DNA of 14,866 bases, from positions 1 through 14,866 of the forward strand of contig JADZAO010000106.1 in NCBI GenBank assembly GCA_020852535.1, read 5' to 3'. A program made the position numbers and the translations under genes. The stretch is from Paracoccaceae bacterium (GTDB lineage Bacteria > Pseudomonadota > Alphaproteobacteria > Rhodobacterales > Rhodobacteraceae). Of the stretch, positions 7,285 through 14,149 are shown in pieces (position 1 is the first letter of the stretch; the number at the start of each line of letters is the position of its first letter). A model generated the notes under the pieces. That model was not told the origin of the DNA and did no database searches. It was given only the letters and a program-made list of their open reading frames with translations.

Positions 7285-9180
7285 GTGTCTGAGGAAACGG
7301 AAAACGACCTACATTCGGATACGCCGGAATTATACATTCCGACGGGTTATGGTGTCATCCAAAACTATCTGCGTAGGCTCGACACGTCACCCGGAGTATA
7401 CCGGATGCTGAACGCAAAGGCCGAAGTGTTATATGTCGGCAAAGCTCGCAACCTAAAAGCGCGAGTAACAAATTACTCGCGCCCCTCGGCCCAGCATTCG
7501 GCGCGAATCACGCGGATGATCTCGGAAACCGCGTCGATGATGTTCCTAACCACGCGGACAGAAACTGAAGCGCTGCTCTTAGAGCAAAACCTGATCAAGC
7601 AATTGAAGCCGCGCTACAACGTATTACTGCGCGACGACAGATCGTTTCCAAATATCCTGATCCGTAAAGAACACGCTTTTCCGCAAATCAAAAAGCATCG
7701 CGGCAAGCGATCGGAAAAGGGGAGTTACTTTGGTCCTTTTGCATCGGCGGGAGCGGTAAACCGCACGCTGAACCAATTGCAAAAGGTATTTCTGCTGCGG
7801 ACCTGTAACGACTCAATTTTCACAAGCCGAACGCGGCCCTGTCTGCTGCACCAGATCAAACGCTGTTCTGCGCCTTGTGTAGGCAAGGTTACGCCTGCGG
7901 AATATGCCACACAGGTGACTAATGCCGAACACTTCTTGCAAGGTAAGTCGACGCAGATACAGGCAAAATTAGCGACTGCAATGACAACGGCATCAGAAGC
8001 AATGGAGTTCGAACGCGCGGCCGCCTTGCGCGACCGTATCCGCGCCCTAACCAATGTACAGCAGACACAAGGGATCAACCCGCGCAGTGTAGCTGAAGCG
8101 GATGTAATCGCACTGCATCTGGAAGGCGGCCAGGCCTGCGTGCAAGTGTTCTTCATCCGCGCCAACCAGAATTGGGGAAACCACGACTTTTATCCGCGCA
8201 CTGGTCTAGGGGCGGAAGAAGCCGAGATTCTAGAAACCTTCGTCACGCAGTTTTACAACGACAAAGAGCCGCCACGTCTGGTGCTACTATCACATCCCGT
8301 AGAAAACCCCGATCTGGTCTGCGAGATGCTAGCCAAACGAGCAATGCGCAAGGTCGAACTTGCCGTGCCTTTGCGTGGCGAAAAAGCCGAATTAGTGGAA
8401 AACGCAGCTCGGAACGCACGTGAGACCTTGGCACGGCGCATGGCCGAAGGAGCGGCACAATCAAAGCTACTGATGGGGTTGGCGGATACCTTCAATCTAG
8501 ACGCACCGCCCAAGCGGATCGAGATTTACGACAATGCGCATATCCAAGGATCCGACGCCATCGGTGGAATGGTCGTGGCGGGGCCCGACGGGTTCATCAA
8601 GGGCCAGTATCGCAAATTCAACATCAAGGGTGCTGCGGGCAAAACCGGCGACGACTTCGGCATGATGAAAGAAATGCTGACACGGCGCTTCGAAAGACTA
8701 TTGAAGGAAGATCCGGTACGCAAATCTGACGCATGGCCTGACTTACTGCTGATCGACGGCGGCGCAGGACAAGTTTCGGCAGTAGCTGAGGTACTAACTA
8801 AATTAGGTGTAGATGACGTGCCCTTCATCGGCGTGGCCAAAGGCATTGACCGAAACGCGGGCAAGGAAGAATTCTATCGTCCCGGCGAGCCGGCTTTTGC
8901 GCTGCAGCGCAATGATCCTGTACTATATTTTATCCAGCGCTTACGGGACGAAGCACACCGCTGGGCCAATGGCGCGCATAAAGCAAAAAGATCAAAGGCA
9001 ATCAGCATAACACCGCTAGACGATGTGCCGGGTGTAGGAGCAACTCGAAAGAGGGCGCTATTAGCGCATTTTGGCAGCGCCAAGGCAGTAGCACGGGCGG
9101 GCGTGTCGGACCTGATGGCAGTGGACGGAATTTCTGAAACAATGGCCCAGATAATCCACGATTTCTTTAATGAAGCGTAA
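7285..9180 (+). CDS. uvrC: UvrABC excinuclease subunit C
   Basis: Makes the two incisions flanking a bulky DNA lesion after UvrA and UvrB have loaded. Complete at 631 residues. It starts with GTG, supported by AAAGG at 7272-7276, 8 bases upstream. The GIY-YIG nuclease (about 35-115) shows SPGVYRM and LYVGKARNLKARV for the 3' cut. The UVR helix pair that binds UvrB is at about 225-260 (EAMEFERAAALRDRI). The RNase H-like endonuclease for the 5' cut shows IEIYDNAHIQGSDA with Asp416, GDDFGMMKE with Asp456/457 and LLLIDGGAGQ with Asp491. The C-terminal helix-hairpin-helix pair from about 580 shows VPGVGATRKRALLAHFG and VDGISETMAQ. It stands alone here: I recall pgsA following uvrC in relatives, and here a convergent rbfA follows. 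Confidence 0.98.
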   Translation: MSEETENDLHSDTPELYIPTGYGVIQNYLRRLDTSPGVYRMLNAKAEVLYVGKARNLKARVTNYSRPSAQHSARITRMISETASMMFLTTRTETEALLLEQNLIKQLKPRYNVLLRDDRSFPNILIRKEHAFPQIKKHRGKRSEKGSYFGPFASAGAVNRTLNQLQKVFLLRTCNDSIFTSRTRPCLLHQIKRCSAPCVGKVTPAEYATQVTNAEHFLQGKSTQIQAKLATAMTTASEAMEFERAAALRDRIRALTNVQQTQGINPRSVAEADVIALHLEGGQACVQVFFIRANQNWGNHDFYPRTGLGAEEAEILETFVTQFYNDKEPPRLVLLSHPVENPDLVCEMLAKRAMRKVELAVPLRGEKAELVENAARNARETLARRMAEGAAQSKLLMGLADTFNLDAPPKRIEIYDNAHIQGSDAIGGMVVAGPDGFIKGQYRKFNIKGAAGKTGDDFGMMKEMLTRRFERLLKEDPVRKSDAWPDLLLIDGGAGQVSAVAEVLTKLGVDDVPFIGVAKGIDRNAGKEEFYRPGEPAFALQRNDPVLYFIQRLRDEAHRWANGAHKAKRSKAISITPLDDVPGVGATRKRALLAHFGSAKAVARAGVSDLMAVDGISETMAQIIHDFFNEA

Positions 9181-9201
9181 GGGAAGCGTTTACCGCGCCC
9201 T
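9180..9201 (+). terminator. Candidate terminator between convergent uvrC and rbfA
   Basis: An imperfect hairpin fits between the two stop codons: AGGG-aa-GCG-TTTAC-CGC-g-CCCT, then TTT on the + strand. The T run is short and overlaps the rbfA stop. It could serve uvrC, and less well rbfA, since on the - strand no T tract follows. Confidence 0.4.
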
Positions 9202-9621
9202 TTAGGTTTCATCCTCAACATCATTCTTGGTGGCAATATCGCGCTGTACTACCTCATCCAAGAACAGACGACGGGTTTCCTCAAGCCGATCGAAAGTCAA
9301 ATCCGGCAGAAAACGCAGTTCGGGCACATATTTCAGCGTCATCTGACGGCCAAGACGGCGACGCAGATCATAGGCGTTACGAGCGAGGACAGTAATTGCC
9401 TCTTCAACGCTAGCCGTTCCCATTAGCGGCATAACATAAACCCTCGCGATCTTAAGGTCAGTTGAACAGGACACCTCACTTATCGTGATCGACATGCGGT
9501 TCAAGTCAGGATCATGGATCTCGGCCCGATTTAACATATCAGAAAGCGTGCGGCATATCAGTTCGCCGACACGTAGCTGACGCTGCTTGGAACCTTGGGA
9601 TTGGGGGCGCTTGCTTGACAT
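9202..9621 (-). CDS. rbfA: 30S ribosome-binding factor A
   Basis: Binds late pre-30S subunits near the neck and helps mature the 5' end of 16S rRNA; it is also a cold-shock factor. Complete at 139 residues, the family size. The single KH-like domain is visible: an N-terminal helix with VGELICRTLSDML (about 18-30), the strand MSITISEVSCSTDLKIARVYVMPL (RbfA-type 'V.V..V..S.DL..A.V.V'), the helix AYDLRRRLGRQMTLKYVPELRF and the closing DLTFDRLEETRRLFLDE. The ATG is at 9619-9621; I see no strong Shine-Dalgarno before it. It is divergent from dapB (96 bases apart), convergent with uvrC. Third positions are T-rich on its own strand (about 45 T to 19 A by hand count), opposite to + strand genes. The truB gene that accompanies rbfA in many genomes is absent here. 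Confidence 0.95.
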   Translation of the reverse strand: MSSKRPQSQGSKQRQLRVGELICRTLSDMLNRAEIHDPDLNRMSITISEVSCSTDLKIARVYVMPLMGTASVEEAITVLARNAYDLRRRLGRQMTLKYVPELRFLPDLTFDRLEETRRLFLDEVVQRDIATKNDVEDET

Positions 9622-9705
9622 AAATGTTAGATAGGGGTTTTGGCCCTACCGCGCAACGACAGGCTTTCATGAGGGGTGCAAAACGGCTAAAGTAAAACAG
9701 GGTAT

Positions 9706-9710
9706 AAGGG
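9706..9710 (+). promoter_or_regulatory. dapB ribosome binding site
   Basis: AAGGG, 7 bases before the dapB ATG, fixes that start. The 96 bases between the divergent rbfA and dapB starts must hold both promoters; a small TAGGG/CCCTA inverted repeat near 9630-9648 is the only other structure noticed. Confidence 0.6.
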
Positions 9711-9717
9711 ATTTAAT

Positions 9718-10524
9718 ATGGAACAGCCGGGTATTGTCATCACAGGCGCGTCGGGCCGAATGGGGCAGATGCTGATCCATGCAGTAAACGCATCTAAAAA
9801 GGCGCGGTTGGTCGGATGCGTGGAACGAACGGGTCATACGTGGATCGACCGCGATGTGGGCGAATGTCTGGGCGGAGCCCCACTTGGAATCACAGTGACC
9901 GATGATCCGCTAGAGGCATTCGCCAAAGCCCAAGCGGTAATCGACGTCACCACGCCTGCCGCCACAGTGGAGTTTGCAGCATTGGCAGCGCAGGCCCGAA
10001 CGGTGCATGTGATTTGCACGACAGGGCTGGAAGCCTCACATCTGGCAAAAATCGACGCCGCCTCGCGCCATGCGGTGATTATTCGCGCAGGGAATATGTC
10101 GTTAGGCGTGAACTTGTTAGTAAAGCTGACCCAAAAGGTAGCTGCCGCGCTGGATGCTGACTGGGATATCGAAGTGATCGAAGCACATCACCGCCACAAG
10201 ATCGATGCACCTTCTGGAACCGCACTGATGCTAGGAGCGGCTGCGGCAGAGGGGCGCGGCGTAACACTGGATGCCGCCAAGGTCTCGAACCGTGACGGAA
10301 TTACAGGTGCACGTGAACGCGGGACCATTGGGTTTTCCGCAATCCGCAGCGGGGACATCGTGGGCGAACATGACGTGCTTTTTGCTACCGAGGGCGAGCG
10401 TATCATCCTACGCCATGTAGCCACCGATCGTGCCATATTTGCCCGTGGAGCCCTGAAAGCGGCGCTGTGGGGCCAAGGGAAAAAGCCCGGTCAATACGAC
10501 ATGATGGATGTTCTGGGACTCTGA
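9718..10524 (+). CDS. dapB: 4-hydroxy-tetrahydrodipicolinate reductase
   Basis: Cytosolic NAD(P)H reductase that converts hydroxytetrahydrodipicolinate to tetrahydrodipicolinate on the way to meso-diaminopimelate (peptidoglycan) and lysine. Complete at 268 residues, with the usual length. The N-terminal Rossmann domain starts with GIVITGASGRMGQML (GASGRMG at 10-16). CTTGLEASHL at about 100-109 is the NAD(P)-contact loop of the family. The signature EAHHRHKIDAPSGTA at 155-169 carries the catalytic His157 and Lys161 (equivalent to E. coli H159 and K163) and the substrate-binding GT. RERGTIGFSAIRSGDIVGEH and the C-terminal FARGALKAALW are also conserved. It is a stand-alone gene, divergent from rbfA; the DapC-like aminotransferase upstream in the window would act later in the same pathway. 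Confidence 0.98.
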   Translation: MEQPGIVITGASGRMGQMLIHAVNASKKARLVGCVERTGHTWIDRDVGECLGGAPLGITVTDDPLEAFAKAQAVIDVTTPAATVEFAALAAQARTVHVICTTGLEASHLAKIDAASRHAVIIRAGNMSLGVNLLVKLTQKVAAALDADWDIEVIEAHHRHKIDAPSGTALMLGAAAAEGRGVTLDAAKVSNRDGITGARERGTIGFSAIRSGDIVGEHDVLFATEGERIILRHVATDRAIFARGALKAALWGQGKKPGQYDMMDVLGL

Positions 10525-10592
10525 CTCTTTCACAGGGGCTCAAATATTCTTCTGATTAAATTAGCTAAAACTTGCAAGAAATTGCGGATGTG

Positions 10593-10624
10593 GCCCTTGA
10601 AGGTTTCGCTACGAGTTCAAGGGC
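10593..10624. repeat. Perfect 9-base inverted repeat downstream of dapB
   Basis: GCCCTTGAA at 10593-10601 and its exact complement TTCAAGGGC at 10616-10624, with a 14-base loop. It lies 68 bases past the dapB stop. No T tract follows on either strand, so it is not a textbook intrinsic terminator; it may be an mRNA 3'-end stabiliser, a protein site or part of a small RNA. Confidence 0.7.
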
Positions 10625-10664
10625 AATACACGAGACTGGAACGTAACTGGCACATGAGAGTAGC

Positions 10665-10684
10665 GCGACGGGTATTGCTGTCGC
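10665..10684. repeat. Hairpin-forming repeat downstream of dapB
   Basis: GCGACGG/CTGTCGC pairs over 7 positions (one G-T) around a 6-base loop, followed by six A on +. Read on - it is preceded, not followed, by six T, so it is not an obvious terminator for either neighbour. Confidence 0.5.
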
Positions 10685-10768
10685 AAAAAACAGTTAAGCT
10701 ATCATAATAAATTTCTAACTGAGTGAAGCAAAAGGCAACAATATGGGCTTTAGGATGGATAAGATCAA

Positions 10769-10783
10769 AAGCGCCTCACGCTT
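10769..10783 (-). terminator. Candidate terminator of the DUF1674 gene
   Basis: Read on -, AAGCG-TGAGG-CGCTT followed by TT before GATC, starting 13 bases after the TAG of the DUF1674 gene. The stem is 5 perfect pairs and the T run (4 including the stem end) is short; the position is right. Confidence 0.45.
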
Positions 10784-10796
10784 CATTCAGTCTAGA

Positions 10797-10973
10797 CTAA
10801 AAGTCGATCGCGAGACCTTTTTTTTCCCAATCGCCATAACGCACAGGTTCAGGGCCATCGCGACCACCGAGTTCTAAAGGGAATTCCCGCACCTTAACAG
10901 CCTTACGACGCTCTTCGGCTTCAGCAAGGGCGCGGATCGCGGGAAGTGGCAGATCGAGTTTGTCAGTCATCAT
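10797..10973 (-). CDS. DUF1674 protein, succinate dehydrogenase assembly factor 4 (SDHAF4)-like
   Basis: A 58-residue protein too short for many gene callers. Mature sequence runs from MMTDKLDLPLPAIRALAEAE to a C-terminus EPVRYGDWEKKGLAIDF. That ending is the DUF1674 signature (RYGDWE.KG...DF), shared with mitochondrial SDHAF4/Sdh8, which binds flavinylated SdhA, shields it from oxidants and promotes assembly of complex II. Residues 10-30 form a charged helix. Two adjacent ATG codons could start it (10973 or 10970); GGA lies 7 bases before the first, which I chose. It is divergent from rsmB with 63 bases between starts, an arrangement I recall from Rhodobacterales. No sdh genes are in the window. 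The run of eight A encoding Glu-Lys-Lys is in frame, so no frameshift is needed. Confidence 0.92.
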   Translation of the reverse strand: MMTDKLDLPLPAIRALAEAEERRKAVKVREFPLELGGRDGPEPVRYGDWEKKGLAIDF

Positions 10974-10998
10974 TAACGGTTCCGATTTCTAGCCCTTT

Positions 10999-11026
10999 GA
11001 TATACGCCTCTTTGGCAGATCAACAA
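10999..11026 (-). promoter_or_regulatory. Weak candidate promoter for the DUF1674 gene
   Basis: Read on -, TTGTTG (11021-11026) and TATATC (10999-11004), spaced 16 bases, about 26 bases before the DUF1674 start. Each hexamer matches the sigma-70 consensus at only 3-4 of 6 positions. It lies in the 63-base divergent gap with rsmB. Confidence 0.22.
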
Positions 11027-11036
11027 GAGTACACTC

Positions 11037-12290
11037 ATGCTAGCAGAAGGATTGGCAGCACGAACGGCAGCGGTTGGCCTGTTAGGAATGGTGCTAACCG
11101 AGAGGCTATCAATAGCCGAGGCAGTAGCCAATGCTCAGGGTCCGCTGACCGGGTTGACACCATCAGACAAGGCACGGGCGCAACGGCTGACCCTTGCGAC
11201 CTTGCGGCATCTAGAACAGTGCGACCAAGTACTAAAACCGTATCTGCGAAAAACGCCGCCGCACCTAGTCCAAAACACACTAAGGCTGGCAATCACCGAA
11301 CTAGCCACGGGCGGGACCGCACACGGCGTAGTAAACGCTGCAGTTGATATCGTCCGGCGGGACAAACGCACGGGGCATATGGCGGGTCTGGTCAACGCAG
11401 TCTTAAGAAAAGTACCTAAAAACCCGCTGGAAGGATTGCCCGTACAGAAAATGCCACGCTGGCTAAGGCAGCCTTTGGTTCATGCCTACGGACGCGAAGT
11501 GGTAAGAGCAATCGAGACAATACAAGCCAAGGCTCCACCGCTGGATATTAGTTTACGTGAAGGAGGCGATGCCCCCGATGGCGAAATGCTTCCCACAGGT
11601 TCGCTGCGACTAACCGAGGCAGGACAGATTTCGAGGGCTGCCGGATTTACCGCTGGCGACTGGTGGGTGCAAGACGCAGCGGCAGCTTTAACAGTGAAAC
11701 TACTGGCCCCCGTGGCAGGCGAGCGCGTGCTCGACCTCTGCGCGGCCCCCGGGGGTAAGACGCTGCAGCTTGCTGCAGCGAAAGCAAAAGTAACGGCTTT
11801 GGACATTTCTCGCACCCGCATGGAACGAGTGCGCGAAAATCTAGCACGAACAGGGTTAGTGGCAGAATTAGTAGTAGCTGATGTACTGCAATGGTCGCCC
11901 GATACGCTATTTGATGCAGTCTTACTGGATGCGCCCTGTTCGGCAACAGGCACAATCAGGCGGCACCCAGACCTGCCATTCATAAAAGACGGATCAGAAC
12001 TACCAGAACTGATTGCGCTTCAAGCCAAGATGCTGGATCGCGCCCTAAGCTTTGTAAAAAGCGGCGGACGCATGATTTTCTGCACATGCTCGCTTCTGCC
12101 CGACGAGGGCGAAACGCAACTATCAGCAGCGCTGGAGCGACATCCAAATCTTCGGGTCAAGCAAGTAAACATTACAGGAGTTGATGCAGGCTGGTGGACG
12201 AAAGCAGGCGGGTTGCGCTTGCGGCCCGACCATTGGGCCGAGCGTGGCGGAATGGATGGATTTTTCATGGTGCAACTAGTGAAACCCTAG
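11037..12290 (+). CDS. rsmB: 16S rRNA m5C967 methyltransferase RsmB (Fmu/Sun)
   Basis: Transfers methyl from SAM to C5 of the 16S rRNA cytosine equivalent to E. coli C967. 417 residues, typical. Residues about 1-140 are a NusB-like helical RNA-binding domain (ERLSIAEAVANAQ, TLRHLEQCDQVLKPYL, HGVVNAAVDIVRR). The Rossmann-fold catalytic half shows the SAM loop VLDLCAAPGGKTLQL at about 231-245, LDAPCSATGTIRRHPD with Cys301 (motif IV, product release) and MIFCTCSLLPDEGE with Cys351 (motif VI, the nucleophile). GGMDGFFMVQLVKP at the end is the usual RsmB tail. Start is the ATG at 11037 after a weak AAGAG; no better in-frame start is seen. Codons end in A far more often than T (about 48 to 13 in the first 140 or so by hand count). 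In relatives I recall a heparinase-like gene next; here a long gene-free stretch follows. Confidence 0.96.
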   Translation: MLAEGLAARTAAVGLLGMVLTERLSIAEAVANAQGPLTGLTPSDKARAQRLTLATLRHLEQCDQVLKPYLRKTPPHLVQNTLRLAITELATGGTAHGVVNAAVDIVRRDKRTGHMAGLVNAVLRKVPKNPLEGLPVQKMPRWLRQPLVHAYGREVVRAIETIQAKAPPLDISLREGGDAPDGEMLPTGSLRLTEAGQISRAAGFTAGDWWVQDAAAALTVKLLAPVAGERVLDLCAAPGGKTLQLAAAKAKVTALDISRTRMERVRENLARTGLVAELVVADVLQWSPDTLFDAVLLDAPCSATGTIRRHPDLPFIKDGSELPELIALQAKMLDRALSFVKSGGRMIFCTCSLLPDEGETQLSAALERHPNLRVKQVNITGVDAGWWTKAGGLRLRPDHWAERGGMDGFFMVQLVKP

Positions 12291-12736
12291 AGCCAAGCTA
12301 TCCCCGACAAAACGACCATCACGATCAGCAGCGGGTGCAAGAACAGCACAATAACGACCGACAAGTACGGAAACAGTAAAAACTACAAAGCACACCCTAC
12401 AAGAGTTTTGGCTAATGTTGACGCCAGAGAAACCAACTATGTTCTGCATGAGGAAAAATTTATTAGTAATATGTAGAGGAGCGTGTGAAAGGCTTCAATA
12501 TTGCCTGCGATCACCTCATCAACAGCCTAAAAGCTAAAGACAGCGCCCACACCCCCTATTGGATTTTTAATCAGAAACGAGAAAAAAATCGATAAAAACT
12601 AATCCCAATTTTTTAAAAAAGTTAAGGCAAGTTTGTGCAACACTGCACTGAAAGCAAGTGTTTCACGCATGGTAAGCGGAATTGATACCGTTTCAACCGC
12701 CAGAGCGAACGATAGTTCGAAATTGATAATTTCAAA
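12291..12736. other. 446-base A-rich gene-free stretch between rsmB and hemY
   Basis: No convincing gene. The + strand is A-rich throughout. There are phased-looking A and T tracts, including the perfect palindrome TTTTTTAAAAAA at 12609-12620 and an A7 run near 12582-12588, so the DNA may be curved. A 36-codon frame starting GTG at 12485 has no family signal. Two abutting small inverted repeats lie at 12706-12719 (CGAAC-GATA-GTTCG) and 12719-12733 (GAAATT-GAT-AATTTC), just past the hemY stop. Since rsmB and hemY converge, no promoter is required here. Confidence 0.5.
12706..12733 (-). terminator. Abutting hairpins past the hemY stop, possible 3' end of the mic60-hemY transcript
   Basis: Read on -, GAAATT-ATC-AATTTC begins 4 bases after the hemY stop, followed at once by CGAAC-TATC-GTTCG. 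Both stems are perfect, but no T tract follows, so if transcription ends here it is not by a classic intrinsic signal. Confidence 0.3.
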
Positions 12737-14149
12737 CTAGAACTTATCGGGTTCCGGCGGGTGGGCGGAGCGCGGGGGCGAGACCATAAGCGGCAAAGAT
12801 TCAGTCCCCGTGGCACTTGGTCCGGTCTTTTCGATCGGCTCACGCCACGAAAGAGTATCAAAGCCATCGCAGTTGTCGCAGATCGGGTCCCATCGCACGT
12901 GGACAGCCTGACATTTATCACAGCACCATTGCGGGCCGCGGGGAGCGGTCAGCGCCTTGGAAAGCCAGCCACGCACCACAGCATCATCACTTCCTTCGCC
13001 ACGTTCAATAGCGGCCATGATGGCCAGCGAACGGCGAGTAGGGTGAGTTTCGACGACACCGCCCAATGAACGGCGAGCTTCGGGAAAATCTTCAGCGGCA
13101 ATATTGAGTTCAGCCATGAGAAGACGTGTTTCCTCGTGATCGGGGTGATTGACAGTCAGTGTCTTGAACCGCTTAAGCCGCCGCTGCGGAGTTTCAGTGG
13201 GTTCGATATCGGCAAAGGCAGCTGCCAGATCAGGGTGAGGTTTTACGTCCCATGCTTTTTTCAGCACGCGAGTGGCAGCTTTTTTATTGCCCTTGTCAAT
13301 TAAAACACGAGCGGCCATCTCAGCAGCAGGAATCAAATCGGGAGATTGCTTATTCGCTTCGATCGCGGCTTCGCGAGCTTCGAGGATAGCACCCTCATCC
13401 ATTACGCATTGAGCCTGTTGTAGGGCAAGAATGGCATCGCGGCGGCGGTAGACATCTTTCGGCAATGCGCCCACTTTCAGCTTGGCACCAAGAATAACAC
13501 GGGCACCTTTCCAGTCGCGCAATTTGGTTTGAAGTTTCAGCAAAATATCGTGAGTTTCGAGATTCTTCGGCTCCAACTCATAGGCTTTTTGCGCAAGTTT
13601 TAGAGCAGTCTCGTTATCTCCTTCAGCCAGCTTTTGATTCAGAAGACCACGAACAGCCACAAAGCGCGTGGTATCAGAAGCGAGAAGTTCTTTATACGCT
13701 TCAGTCGCGCAGCGAGTGTCGCCAGCTGCTTCGGCTGCTTGAGCGATAAGAAGAGTCGTGAGGTGAGGTTCCACAAGGTATTTTTTGGCCTTAATGGCGC
13801 GTTTCAAGGCAAGGCGACCTTCACCTGCGGCCAAAGCGAACATACCTTCAGTCAAAGCCTGAAAACCTTTGCGTTCACGATTACGGTCAAAGTAGCGACT
13901 GATAGCGGTTTCATCGCCGTTAAAAAAACGAAACACTGCAACGATAAAACCTGCAAGCTTCATCACTAACCAAAGGGCGACAAAAAGTGCCGCAAAAACG
14001 ACAATTATCTGCAACGGACCGAGAGTAAACTCGTAACCAGAAACAGTAATTTGCAGCCTATCGCCGTTTTCTAGCAGATAACCCGCACCAAGAGTCAGCG
14101 CCGAAACAAAAACAATGAAGAGGACTACTTTAATCAGGGCCCAGATCAT
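12737..14149 (-). CDS. hemY: HemY-type TPR membrane protein with C-terminal rubredoxin-like knuckle
   Basis: A 470-residue inner-membrane protein of the HemY N-terminal-domain family (the proteobacterial TPR protein, not protoporphyrinogen oxidase). Two hydrophobic segments at about 4-26 and 45-71 form the hairpin anchor, followed by FRFFNGDETAISRYFDRNRERKG, typical of HemY. Residues about 95-395 are tetratricopeptide-like helices, e.g. NETALKLAQKAYELEPKN. The tail has two CxxC pairs, Cys410/Cys413 and Cys424/Cys427, in a WCC.KC...W.PIC.NC.GFDTLSW pattern resembling the rubredoxin-type metal knuckle of LapB, then a proline/serine-rich end. Its exact role is unsettled; it is tied to haem metabolism by gene linkage in the family. 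The start ATG overlaps the stop of the mitofilin-like gene (ATGA) and follows GGTGGG, so the two are translationally coupled. Confidence 0.9.
   Translation of the reverse strand: MIWALIKVVLFIVFVSALTLGAGYLLENGDRLQITVSGYEFTLGPLQIIVVFAALFVALWLVMKLAGFIVAVFRFFNGDETAISRYFDRNRERKGFQALTEGMFALAAGEGRLALKRAIKAKKYLVEPHLTTLLIAQAAEAAGDTRCATEAYKELLASDTTRFVAVRGLLNQKLAEGDNETALKLAQKAYELEPKNLETHDILLKLQTKLRDWKGARVILGAKLKVGALPKDVYRRRDAILALQQAQCVMDEGAILEAREAAIEANKQSPDLIPAAEMAARVLIDKGNKKAATRVLKKAWDVKPHPDLAAAFADIEPTETPQRRLKRFKTLTVNHPDHEETRLLMAELNIAAEDFPEARRSLGGVVETHPTRRSLAIMAAIERGEGSDDAVVRGWLSKALTAPRGPQWCCDKCQAVHVRWDPICDNCDGFDTLSWREPIEKTGPSATGTESLPLMVSPPRSAHPPEPDKF

Larger units (their letters stand above)
10525..10796. 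other. 272-base gap between dapB and the DUF1674 gene
   Basis: No gene seen. It holds a perfect 9-base inverted repeat (10593-10624), a second hairpin at 10665-10684, a candidate terminator for the - strand gene at 10769-10783 and a 10-base perfect palindrome AGTCTAGACT at 10789-10798 that overlaps the DUF1674 stop codon. Confidence 0.55.

Noticed and set aside
10821..10828. Possible frameshift in the DUF1674 gene at the homopolymer of eight T (eight A in the coding sense).
   Set aside because: The frame reads through to the conserved C-terminal signature and a stop at the expected length, so no shift is needed.
10946..11347. 133-codon + strand frame overlapping the start of rsmB.
   Set aside because: It overlaps rsmB in another frame and the DUF1674 gene on the opposite strand, both with clear family signatures, and its own product is low-complexity without motifs.
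12485..12595. 36-codon frame starting GTG after AGAGGAG in the rsmB-hemY gap.
   Set aside because: The ribosome-site spacing is only 3 bases, the product resembles nothing known, and the frame lies in A-rich spacer DNA.
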